5,666 nucleotides of DNA from Paludibacter sp. (GTDB taxonomy: Bacteria; Bacteroidota; Bacteroidia; Bacteroidales; Paludibacteraceae), in NCBI GenBank assembly GCA_024709185.1, contig JANJXE010000382.1:1-5666 (forward strand), in the 5' to 3' direction. A program made the translations under genes and the position numbers. The notes under the pieces are model-generated. The model searched no databases. It saw only the letters and a list, made by a program, of their open reading frames with translations, and had not been told where the DNA came from. This document shows, piece by piece, positions 1-5,666 of this stretch; position 1 is the stretch's first letter; each line of letters starts with the position of its first letter.

Positions 1-223
1 CGTTACAGGTAGTCCACTTCGCATGCGAATTGTGAAACCAGGTCTGGTAGTAGGGAGTCATAATGTGGCAGTTGACGCAGGCTGCAGGATCATCGCCCAG
101 ATATACATGCGCTTTCGACATGTAAATGATATATACTCCAAGGCCGGCGATTAATCCTCCGAAAATGACCACAGGAGCAATGAAGCGCCGTGGAAGAGAA
201 AAGAAGGGGACGGTTTTTCTCAT
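1..223 (-). CDS. nrfH: NrfH, cytochrome c nitrite reductase small subunit (5' part, cut by the window edge)
   Basis: NapC/NirT-family membrane cytochrome c. It oxidises menaquinol and passes electrons to the periplasmic nitrite reductase NrfA, for dissimilatory nitrite reduction to ammonium. Only the first 74 codons are visible. Seen: a short basic N-terminus, one membrane anchor (about residues 14-35, rich in V/I/G), then the first haem-binding motif CVNCH (Cys49, Cys52, His53) followed by Ile54-Met55. The CXXCHXM form is the NrfH signature, in which that Met is known to ligate haem 1. Next come aromatic and His-rich residues (YYQTWFHNSHAKW), and the first Cys (Cys73) of the second haem motif lies at the edge. 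The start ATG (223-221) is supported by an in-frame stop 39 nt upstream with no other ATG between. The gene is divergent from the Rrf2 regulator. By family convention nrfA should follow beyond the left edge, but it is not visible. A NapC/NirT paralogue is the alternative. Confidence 0.9.
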   Translation of the reverse strand, partial: MRKTVPFFSLPRRFIAPVVIFGGLIAGLGVYIIYMSKAHVYLGDDPAACVNCHIMTPYYQTWFHNSHAKWTTCN

Positions 224-277
224 CGGATCAGTTTTTATAATCAGGACAAGAGCTGTGTTTCATGATAAATACGCTGA

Positions 278-285
278 CAAATATA
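278..285 (-). promoter_or_regulatory. Putative Bacteroidota -7 promoter box for nrfH
   Basis: Read on the minus strand this is TATATTTG, an exact fit to the Bacteroidota -7 consensus TAnnTTTG. It lies 54 bp upstream of the nrfH start codon, giving an expected leader of roughly 45-50 nt. No good TTG -33 element is seen; the best candidate is TTA at a 21-bp spacing (307-309). The TTAATCA heptamer at 298-304 falls in the spacer region, so a factor bound there would interfere with this promoter. The assignment rests on consensus match and position only. Confidence 0.45.
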
Positions 286-347
286 GGAAACTTTTCTTTA
301 ATCAGGTAATTTTTTTAGTTAAATGTGATAACTTTCAAATATTTCTT

Positions 348-355
348 TAAATTTG
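348..355 (+). promoter_or_regulatory. Putative Bacteroidota -7 promoter box for the Rrf2 regulator
   Basis: TAAATTTG matches the -7 consensus TAnnTTTG exactly. TGTG at 324-327, 20 bp upstream, is a near-fit to the TTTG -33 element at the expected spacing. Transcription would start near 360-363, leaving only about 25 nt before the ATG at 388. The same octamer occurs again at 4725-4732 ahead of the lipoprotein gene. It forms the other half of a divergent promoter pair with the nrfH box, with the two -7 boxes about 62 bp apart. Confidence 0.45.
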
Positions 356-387
356 CAGCCGAAATACTACTTAATGATAGAATTTTC

Positions 388-801
388 ATGAAACTGACCA
401 ACACCTCCGAATATGCTTTACGGATTTTGACCTATATGGCCAAAGATCCGGCACAGTTGTATTCGGCAAAATCCCTGGTCGAAAAACTGAATATCTCGGA
501 TAAGTACCTTCGCAGGCTGATGACTACTCTGAGCAAACAAGGCTTCATTTACAGCATTCAGGGACGGGAAGGTGGATACAGTTTTCGCAAAGAACCTTCC
601 GAAATTCGCCTGGCCGATGTGGTGGATGCCGTAGAAGGAATGGATACCTATGCAGGCTGTGTGCTGGGTTTCGAGGAATGCTCCTGCGAAAATCCCTGCG
701 TGATGCATGCCACCTGGATAAAGGTACGCGAAGAATTTTTGAGTGTATTTACAAATACCACACTGGCCGATATCGATTTTGAACAGGCCAAACGGTATTA
801 G
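388..801 (+). CDS. Rrf2-family transcriptional regulator with Fe-S-type cysteine cluster (NsrR/IscR-like)
   Basis: Small cytoplasmic DNA-binding protein of 137 residues, a usual length for Rrf2 proteins. Seen: the Rrf2 N-terminal signature (MKLTNTSEYALRIL), a winged helix-turn-helix with recognition helix around residues 36-50 and wing QGREGGY (58-64), a following helix (residues 73-85, LADVVDAVEG) and a cysteine cluster Cys91-X6-Cys98-X-Cys100-X3-Cys104. Known: NsrR and IscR use three cysteines in this place to hold an Fe-S cluster that senses NO or Fe-S status. The start at 388 was chosen because the family signature begins there; the frame stays open upstream to an ATG at 325, but those 21 extra residues do not look like Rrf2. 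It lies between nrfH (divergent) and the NO reductase (same strand, 79-bp gap), so control of one or both is likely. A fourth cysteine (Cys100) makes the exact cluster ligands uncertain. An NO-sensing NsrR role fits the context best, but IscR-like or other redox roles remain possible, so no symbol is given. Confidence 0.9.
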   Translation: MKLTNTSEYALRILTYMAKDPAQLYSAKSLVEKLNISDKYLRRLMTTLSKQGFIYSIQGREGGYSFRKEPSEIRLADVVDAVEGMDTYAGCVLGFEECSCENPCVMHATWIKVREEFLSVFTNTTLADIDFEQAKRY

Positions 802-839
802 CTATTTTTTTAAAATAATATACTACTCTATTGTAGCAT

Positions 840-876
840 TTATTAATCATTAATAATTAACCCATTAATCATTTAA
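840..876. promoter_or_regulatory. Tandem operator-like palindromes in the NO reductase leader
   Basis: Positions 840-856 read TTATTAATCATTAATAA, a perfect inverted repeat of 8+1+8 centred on C848. A second, imperfect copy is centred on C870. The two share the 10-mer ATTAATCATT (842-851 and 864-873), a 22-bp shift or about two helical turns, which would put two bound dimers on the same DNA face. The site ends only 5 bp before the NO reductase start codon. I see no convincing TAnnTTTG box in the 802-880 leader. It is a candidate binding site for the adjacent Rrf2 protein or another NO/nitrite regulator. The leader is very AT-rich, so chance contributes. Confidence 0.4.
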
Positions 877-880
877 AATT

Positions 881-3112
881 ATGCGTCCTTCATTGCTTGA
901 CAGATTTATGAGCCGGAAAGGGTTATTTACCTCATTCTGGATCATCGCCATCATTATGGTATCGATGTTGATTTATTACACTGCAAACCTGCAGAAAGAA
1001 GTTCCGCCTATCCCACAGCAAGTGGTATCGGCAAGTGGCCAGGTACTTTACACCTACGATGACGTGGTGGAAGGAAAAGCTCTTTTTCAGCAATTTGATC
1101 TTACCGACTGGGGATCCCTGCTGGGAATGGGAGCCTACATTGGTCCCGATTTTACCACCGACATGCTCCATTACAGGGCTACCCATCTGTACGACCACTA
1201 TGGTCAGGAGATGTATGGTAAAAACAACGGTGAACTCACCGACATTGAGCGGGGTGCTGTTAAAGTTCGTGTGAAACAGGATTTCAGAAATGAAACCAAA
1301 CTCGTGGAGGAAACCACTGTTTACACCAATGCATCCGCTTCGGCCTACCTGAAAAACGTGGACTATGTAGTAAACATGTTGGTAAACGGCGATCCGGAAC
1401 GTGGTTTCAGAGGTGGTATTATCCGTGCCGACGAAGCAGTGAAGATAGCAGCTTTCTTCGACTGGTCGCAGCTGGTGGCATCGTCGCTGCGACCGGGAAC
1501 CGAGCGTACATGGTCGAACAACTGGCCGGCAGAACCACTCATTGATCAGGATTTAACTTTTTTCTCTCATAAAATTTCATTGTGGGAATTCCTGATTTTG
1601 TGGGTAGCAACTATAATTGTTGTTTTCCTGTCGTATGAATATTTATTTAAAAAGGAAGAAAACGAGCAACTGGAGGAACCTCTGAAAGTAACGTCCATTT
1701 TTCCATCACAAAAGAAACTGCTGAAATACATTCCTATAGTGGCAGGACTGATGGTAGTGCAAATGGTGATGGGTGGATACCTGGCCCACTTGTACACCGA
1801 GCCATCCAGCGACTTTCTGATTTCGCAGGAAATTCTTCCATTTAATGTGATTCGCTCCATGCACACGCAACTGGCCATTTTATGGGTGGCAGTGGGATGG
1901 CTGGTTGGTGGATTGTTGATAGCACCCTGGGTAGCCAACCGCGATCATAAGTATCCATGGCTGGTCAATGTGTTGTGGGCTGCACTGATTGTGGTTGCTG
2001 TAGGAAGTATGATCGGAATGTATATGGGAGCCACTGGTCAAATGCGCGACACCTGGTTTTGGCTGGGAAATGAAGGCCGCGAACTGCTCAACCTGGGTCG
2101 GGTTTGGGATATTGGCTTGGTCATAGGACTTGTTTTCTGGTTCCTGATGATTATTTCGTTGATACGTAAAGCCGCCACCAACAACCCGATTGTTAGTACC
2201 ATTATCTGGTCGGCCTTTGCCATTGCAACCCTTTATATGGCCGGGATGATGCCTGTCCACAAAATCATTCCCAACTACACGGTCGACGATTATTACCGCT
2301 GGTGGGTGATTCACCTGTGGGTGGAACTGACCTTCGAACTTTTTGCTGCTGGTGTAATCGCTTTTTTTACCGTTTCTCTCGGATTAATAACCCACAAAAC
2401 GGCCGTTCGTGTGATGTTCTTCGAACTGTTCCTTATTTCGCTGAGCGGCACCCTGGGCGTTGGTCACCACTATTTTTGGCAGGGGCTCGACGAATACTGG
2501 ATTGCTGTGGGAGGAATTTTCTCGGCGCTGGAACCACTTCCGTTGGCATTAATGATTATCGAAGCCTGGAAGAATCAGCGGGAAAAGCTGTATGCCGGAG
2601 AACGGTTCGACTATAGCATCCCCTTCCTGTGGATTGGTGGTTCGGCTGTTATGAACTGGATTGGGGCAGGATTTTTCGGGATGGTAATCAACACCCCAAC
2701 CATCAATTACTACACCCATGCCACCTATCTGATTATGCCGCATGGACATGTGGCTCTGTTGGGAGCATTCGGGTATATTGCCATTGCATTTCTGTACATG
2801 ACTTCGCGTACCAATGCCCTTGCCAACAACCTGGAATGGAACGATAAACTCAGTCGCTATGGATTCTGGATTCTCACCATCGGTGCATTGTTGTACACCA
2901 TTCCGACCTATCTCATTGGTATGCATCAGGGACAGGTGGCCATGGAGTCGGGTTACTATGCCGCCCGTCTGCGCGAAACAGTCGAAGTAATGAAAGGCTG
3001 GATGTGGGCACGTACCGTTCCGGATGGGATGATGATTCTCGGAGGTGTGATCATCTTGTGGGATTTAACACAAAAGACTTTCTTTGCAACGAAAAAAACG
3101 AAATTGGATTAA
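881..3112 (+). CDS. norB: Quinol-dependent nitric oxide reductase (qNOR, single-subunit NorB/NorZ)
   Basis: Inner-membrane haem-copper-superfamily enzyme that reduces 2 NO to N2O with electrons from quinol, in NO detoxification or denitrification. It has 743 residues, a normal qNOR length. Seen: an N-terminal membrane helix (about 16-33), a periplasmic domain (about 35-225) that replaces NorC and has no CXXCH, then a second helix (232-255) leading into the NorB-type helical core. Catalytic residues can be placed: low-spin haem b ligands His328 (in MHTQ) and His623; haem b3 proximal His621 (in HGH); FeB ligands His478, His529 and His530; the conserved glutamates Glu482 and Glu486 in HLWVELTFE, matching Glu211/Glu215 of cytochrome-c-type NorB. 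His303 and Glu307 (HLYTE) sit where qNORs have quinone-site His/Glu. I find no cysteine in the whole protein, so it cannot carry haem c and must be the quinol type. The start at 881 gives the expected N-terminus. It follows the Rrf2 gene by 79 bp and is probably cotranscribed with the PepSY-helix protein 39 bp downstream. Also called norZ. Confidence 0.95.
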   Translation: MRPSLLDRFMSRKGLFTSFWIIAIIMVSMLIYYTANLQKEVPPIPQQVVSASGQVLYTYDDVVEGKALFQQFDLTDWGSLLGMGAYIGPDFTTDMLHYRATHLYDHYGQEMYGKNNGELTDIERGAVKVRVKQDFRNETKLVEETTVYTNASASAYLKNVDYVVNMLVNGDPERGFRGGIIRADEAVKIAAFFDWSQLVASSLRPGTERTWSNNWPAEPLIDQDLTFFSHKISLWEFLILWVATIIVVFLSYEYLFKKEENEQLEEPLKVTSIFPSQKKLLKYIPIVAGLMVVQMVMGGYLAHLYTEPSSDFLISQEILPFNVIRSMHTQLAILWVAVGWLVGGLLIAPWVANRDHKYPWLVNVLWAALIVVAVGSMIGMYMGATGQMRDTWFWLGNEGRELLNLGRVWDIGLVIGLVFWFLMIISLIRKAATNNPIVSTIIWSAFAIATLYMAGMMPVHKIIPNYTVDDYYRWWVIHLWVELTFELFAAGVIAFFTVSLGLITHKTAVRVMFFELFLISLSGTLGVGHHYFWQGLDEYWIAVGGIFSALEPLPLALMIIEAWKNQREKLYAGERFDYSIPFLWIGGSAVMNWIGAGFFGMVINTPTINYYTHATYLIMPHGHVALLGAFGYIAIAFLYMTSRTNALANNLEWNDKLSRYGFWILTIGALLYTIPTYLIGMHQGQVAMESGYYAARLRETVEVMKGWMWARTVPDGMMILGGVIILWDLTQKTFFATKKTKLD

Positions 3113-3151
3113 TCTTTAATTAGCAACTCACTAACCAGTGCTGATTTTTTC

Positions 3152-4660
3152 ATGAAAAAATTTCTCAAAAAGTATCATCGTTGGGCCGGACTTATTCTGG
3201 CTGTCTTTCTGGTATTGTTTTCTATTTCGGGGATTATCATGAATCACCGGCAAACCTTTTCGGCCTTTAGCGTCGACCGCAAGTTTCTGCCCGATGAATA
3301 TTCCTACCGCGACTGGAACCTGGCAGCAGTACGCAGCACCGAAAAGATTGGCAACGACAGCATACTTTTATATGGAACTGTGGGTATCTGGCTGACCGAT
3401 ACTACCTTCGGAAATTTTACTGATTTCAATCAGGGATTTCCGAAGGGAATCGATCAGCGAAAAACCTTCAAAGTCAGCTTTACAACCGATCAGCGTATCC
3501 TTGCCGGTACGCTGTTCGGCTTGTATGAATACCACCGCGACCTTCAGCAATGGCAGAAAATTGAACTACCGGTGCATGAGAAAAATGTGGTGGATTTACT
3601 GGTTAAAGGCGACAGTCTGTTTATCATGACCCGCTCACACCTTCTTTTAACTCAGAACCTGAAAGAATTCAGGGTACTCGACCTTCCGGCTCCGGGGGGT
3701 TACGATAACAAAGTCGGACTTTTCAAAACCCTGTGGGTCATTCACAGTGGCGAGGTGTATGGTAAAATCGGTAAGCTGCTTGTCGATCTTGTAGCTGTCG
3801 TGTTTATTTTTCTCGCGGTCGGAGGTGCCTGGATGTACATTGGAAAAAAGAAACTAAAGAAAAGTAAACTTCAGAAAAGTGAACGCAAATCTATCAAGAA
3901 ACACTTTCAATGGCATTTTCGCTGGCACAAAAAGATAGGATGGATTATGGCGGTATTGCTCTTTATCACCACCATCACCGGAATATTCCTGCGACCGCCG
4001 CTTCTTATAGCTATTGCCGGCACAAAAGTGGGAAAAATCCCCTATACCAAACTCGATACTCCCAATCCCTGGTACGATAGTTTACGGCGCATCCTCTACC
4101 AGCCTGAACATCAGCGCTATGTGATTTCCTCATCCGAGGCCTTTTATTACTCAGATGATGAGTTTACATCGCTAAAGCGTTTCGACACGCAACCTCCGGC
4201 CAGTGTAATGGGAGTTAATGTGCTGGATGATATGGGAAACAACACCTTGTGCGTGGGATCATTCAATGGACTTTTTTCCTGGAACTACGAAACAGGTGCG
4301 GTGTGGGATCTTATTGACGAACAACCTTACCATGCTCCGTCATCAGTTGGCAAACCGATTGGCAACCATAAAATTACCGGATACACAATGCACTTCGGAA
4401 ATTATCCGCTGGTATTCGACTACGACAAAGGCAGCAACAGTCCGTTCAACCGCGAGAAATTCCCGTCCATGCCGTTGGAAGTACTCGAAAAATCGCCGAT
4501 GTCGCTATGGAATTTTTCGCAGGAAATCCATACTGGTCGAATCTACAATTTCCTGCTGGGACCCTTTTACATACTGATAGTTCCATTGGTGGGATTATTC
4601 GCGTTGGGCTTGATGATAACGGGAATTATACTCTGGTGGAAGCATCGGAAAAGACACTGA
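3152..4660 (+). CDS. PepSY-associated TM helix membrane protein with duplicated halves, possible dihaem protein
   Basis: Inner-membrane protein of 502 residues; function not established. Seen: four membrane helices (about 11-31, 208-230, 262-280, 473-496) in two TM-periplasm-TM halves. The halves match: Tyr8-His9-Arg-Trp-Ala-Gly in TM1 aligns with Trp258-His259-Lys-Lys-Ile-Gly in TM3, both ending (S/T)GI. His198-Ser-Gly before TM2 aligns with His460-Thr-Gly-Arg before TM4; H-x-G before a helix is typical of PepSY_TM proteins. A basic cytoplasmic linker (231-261) joins the halves. Each periplasmic loop contains propeller-like strands: G75-T-V-G-I-W, G119-T-L-F-G-L-Y and a weaker one near 154-179; then near 320-344, G369-S-F-N-G-L-F, and 405-427. 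Known: some PepSY_TM proteins such as FoxB are dihaem siderophore reductases. Inferred: His9/His259 and His198/His460 (or His32) could hold two b haems. No flavin or NAD domain is visible. It lies 39 bp after norB with no strong terminator, so it is likely an operon partner of the NO reductase. A ferric reductase or sensor role is the alternative. Confidence 0.75.
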   Translation: MKKFLKKYHRWAGLILAVFLVLFSISGIIMNHRQTFSAFSVDRKFLPDEYSYRDWNLAAVRSTEKIGNDSILLYGTVGIWLTDTTFGNFTDFNQGFPKGIDQRKTFKVSFTTDQRILAGTLFGLYEYHRDLQQWQKIELPVHEKNVVDLLVKGDSLFIMTRSHLLLTQNLKEFRVLDLPAPGGYDNKVGLFKTLWVIHSGEVYGKIGKLLVDLVAVVFIFLAVGGAWMYIGKKKLKKSKLQKSERKSIKKHFQWHFRWHKKIGWIMAVLLFITTITGIFLRPPLLIAIAGTKVGKIPYTKLDTPNPWYDSLRRILYQPEHQRYVISSSEAFYYSDDEFTSLKRFDTQPPASVMGVNVLDDMGNNTLCVGSFNGLFSWNYETGAVWDLIDEQPYHAPSSVGKPIGNHKITGYTMHFGNYPLVFDYDKGSNSPFNREKFPSMPLEVLEKSPMSLWNFSQEIHTGRIYNFLLGPFYILIVPLVGLFALGLMITGIILWWKHRKRH

Positions 4661-4691
4661 AATTACCCCACAATAACCGGGTAGTCGTTCC

Positions 4692-4727
4692 TTAAAAGTT
4701 AAATTATCAGCGCAATTAAACTTTTAA
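4692..4727. terminator. Imperfect 14-bp inverted repeat, weak terminator or operator
   Basis: The arms are TTAAAAGTTAAATT (4692-4705) and AATTAAACTTTTAA (4714-4727), with 13 of 14 positions paired (A4701/A4718 mismatch), around the 8-nt loop ATCAGCGC. It starts 32 bp after the stop of the membrane protein gene, a normal place for a transcription terminator. However, the stem is almost all A-T and no clean U-run follows it. Its right arm overlaps the TAAATTTG promoter-like box of the next gene, so an operator role is equally open. A smaller 5-bp stem (4664-4668 with 4679-4683) lies just upstream. Confidence 0.35.
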
Positions 4728-4732
4728 ATTTG
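4725..4732 (+). promoter_or_regulatory. Putative -7 promoter box for the lipoprotein gene
   Basis: TAAATTTG fits TAnnTTTG exactly and is identical to the box before the Rrf2 gene. It would give a leader of about 50 nt before the ATG at 4788. No good -33 TTG is seen at 19-21 bp. An alternative reading uses TTTG at 4729-4732 as the -33 element and TATGTATA (4752-4759, 19-bp spacing, 4 of 6 fixed positions) as the -7 box. Either way, the gap appears to contain a new promoter, so the lipoprotein gene need not belong to the norB transcript. Confidence 0.35.
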
Positions 4733-4787
4733 ACTTTAGTCTAAGCTCTCGTATGTATAAATCTAAAAATCTAAAAAAATAAGAGGT

Positions 4788-5666
4788 ATGAAGACTAAAT
4801 TCGGGATGGCACTCATCGTTCTGTCGTCCATTTTCCTGATTGCCTGTGATCCTGAAGAAAGCCCAAAATCGGACGAGCAGGTATCGCTGAAAGCATCTGT
4901 TAATCAAAGTATCACTACGCTGGCTGATGCAGTGAAAGCAATTTCCACTTCGCCTGAGTTTGTACTGCTGGGCTCCATCGCTCCTGATCCCAATCAGGAT
5001 GCTCCTTTCAAAGCTGCTGAGTTAACCAACGACTCCTTGCTGATTCTTTTATCGGATATTTCGGGAGTGTATGAGTATTCCTGGAAACGGGTTAAAAAAG
5101 GAGGAATTCTGAGATTCTTCGATCGTACCGGCGACAACGAACAGCTGATTATACGTATGCCGGTTGAAAAAGTAAAAAACTATCACTGGTTATTTATTTA
5201 CAGGCCCAAAGACAGTACACTCACAAACAATTTCGAAGCTACAGTAAGTGACTACTACCGTTCGAGGCATTTTGAAAAAGGGGTGGAATACAGAATAGCT
5301 TCGGTATTAAGTGTGGATAACAACAGTTTAGGCTCTGTTTCTATAGCGAAAACGAGAAATAAAGTCAACGGATTCAATGCCCTGTCGGTATATCAGTTGG
5401 CCAGTGGTTACACCATTACCAATCAGGAAAATAGTGGTGACACAGCTGTTGCGGTATTTGCCATCACTAAAAACGACAAAGTGCTGTTTGAGGAACGAAT
5501 AACATCTGCTAAGGTTGTAAATCAGCCTCGTCCACGTGAACGGGTTTATTCACTAACTATTGGTGATGTAAGAATTGTACGTACAGCCGGACCGAACAGT
5601 ATGGATAGCGCCAACGTTTATCTGGCAGGCGTACTTCAAGCCAATGCAAAAGTTGAAGTAATAACG
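4788..5666 (+). CDS. Lipoprotein of unknown function (3' end beyond the window)
   Basis: An open frame of 293 codons reaches the right edge without a stop. I do not recognise the family. Seen: a lipoprotein signal peptide (basic MKTK, hydrophobic 5-19, lipobox LIAC with Cys20), so it should be exported and lipidated. The residues after Cys20 are acidic and polar (DPEESPKSDEQ), which resembles the Bacteroidota signal for lipoprotein export to the cell surface. The mature part is soluble, with mixed strand-rich segments, no further cysteine and no haem or metal motif that I can see. One segment (KGGILRFFDRTGDNEQL, near residues 104-120) suggests a beta-sheet domain. AAGAGG lies close before the ATG (4781-4786), a purine-rich start region. 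A 127-bp gap with a promoter-like box separates it from the norB group, so it may be functionally unrelated. The start is clear because the signal peptide begins there. Confidence 0.85.
   Translation, partial: MKTKFGMALIVLSSIFLIACDPEESPKSDEQVSLKASVNQSITTLADAVKAISTSPEFVLLGSIAPDPNQDAPFKAAELTNDSLLILLSDISGVYEYSWKRVKKGGILRFFDRTGDNEQLIIRMPVEKVKNYHWLFIYRPKDSTLTNNFEATVSDYYRSRHFEKGVEYRIASVLSVDNNSLGSVSIAKTRNKVNGFNALSVYQLASGYTITNQENSGDTAVAVFAITKNDKVLFEERITSAKVVNQPRPRERVYSLTIGDVRIVRTAGPNSMDSANVYLAGVLQANAKVEVIT

Noticed and set aside
126..350. Plus-strand 74-codon open frame overlapping nrfH and the divergent promoter region
   Set aside because: It overlaps the well-supported minus-strand nrfH start and the promoter boxes, and its product has no recognisable protein character.
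325..387. Upstream extension of the Rrf2 gene to the ATG at 325
   Set aside because: The 21 extra residues are not Rrf2-like, the family signature starts at 388, and the likely -7 promoter box (348-355) lies inside the extension.
802..830. T-run and A/T palindrome just after the Rrf2 stop as a terminator
   Set aside because: No GC-containing stem precedes the T-run; it looks like ordinary AT-rich leader sequence.
1567..2926. Long minus-strand open frames inside norB
   Set aside because: They are antisense shadows of a gene whose catalytic residues are all in place. Their products are rich in His, Pro and Asn without domain features.
881..3112. Possibility that the NO reductase is a putative NO dismutase (Nod), a qNOR relative
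   Set aside because: Nod proteins are reported to alter quinone-site and active-site residues. Here all three FeB histidines, both active-site glutamates and the His303/Glu307 pair are intact, which favours a normal qNOR.
3123..3150. Small hairpin (CACT 3129-3132 with AGTG 3137-3140) followed by six T's between norB and the membrane protein gene
   Set aside because: A 4-bp stem is too weak to call a terminator, and the T-run lies directly against the next start codon. At most it is a partial attenuator.
4507..4695. Plus-strand frame overlapping the end of the membrane protein gene
   Set aside because: It is a frame-shifted reading of the TM4 region, and the main frame continues cleanly to its stop with a complete PepSY-type final helix.
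4716..4907. Minus-strand 63-codon frame over the lipoprotein start
   Set aside because: It is antisense to a clear signal peptide and lipobox and shows no protein features of its own.

Overview
The window looks like chromosomal DNA from a Bacteroidota bacterium, probably an anaerobic or facultative member of the Bacteroidales/Marinilabiliales type. The grounds are TAnnTTTG-type promoter boxes, AT-rich leaders without strong Shine-Dalgarno sequences, a lipoprotein with an acidic stretch after its lipid-accepting cysteine, and the protein families present. The genus is not resolved.

Layout. Positions 1-223 (minus strand) hold the 5' end of nrfH, the membrane tetrahaem quinol dehydrogenase that feeds the ammonifying nitrite reductase NrfA. 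It runs off the left edge. A 164-bp divergent promoter region (224-387) separates it from a plus-strand Rrf2-family regulator with an Fe-S-type cysteine cluster (388-801). An AT-rich leader (802-880) contains a perfect 17-bp palindrome and a partial second copy 22 bp away. It leads into a complete quinol-type nitric oxide reductase (881-3112). After 39 bp comes a PepSY-associated-helix membrane protein of 502 residues (3152-4660) built as an internal duplication. A 127-bp gap with an imperfect inverted repeat and a promoter-like box precedes a lipoprotein gene (4788 to the right edge, incomplete), which I cannot assign to a family.

How the genes may work together. NrfH/NrfA reduces nitrite to ammonium using menaquinol, and nitric oxide is a toxic by-product or external stress. 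The Rrf2 protein is a plausible NO/redox sensor of the NsrR/IscR kind. The quinol NO reductase next to it would turn NO into N2O with electrons from the same quinol pool. The region therefore reads as a nitrite-ammonification plus NO-defence module.

The least understood part is the membrane protein downstream of the NO reductase. Its two TM-periplasmic-TM halves carry histidines in matching places, as if for two b-type haems. Its two periplasmic loops hold about three propeller-like repeats each. It could be an electron-transfer or sensing partner of the NO reductase. That role is inference.
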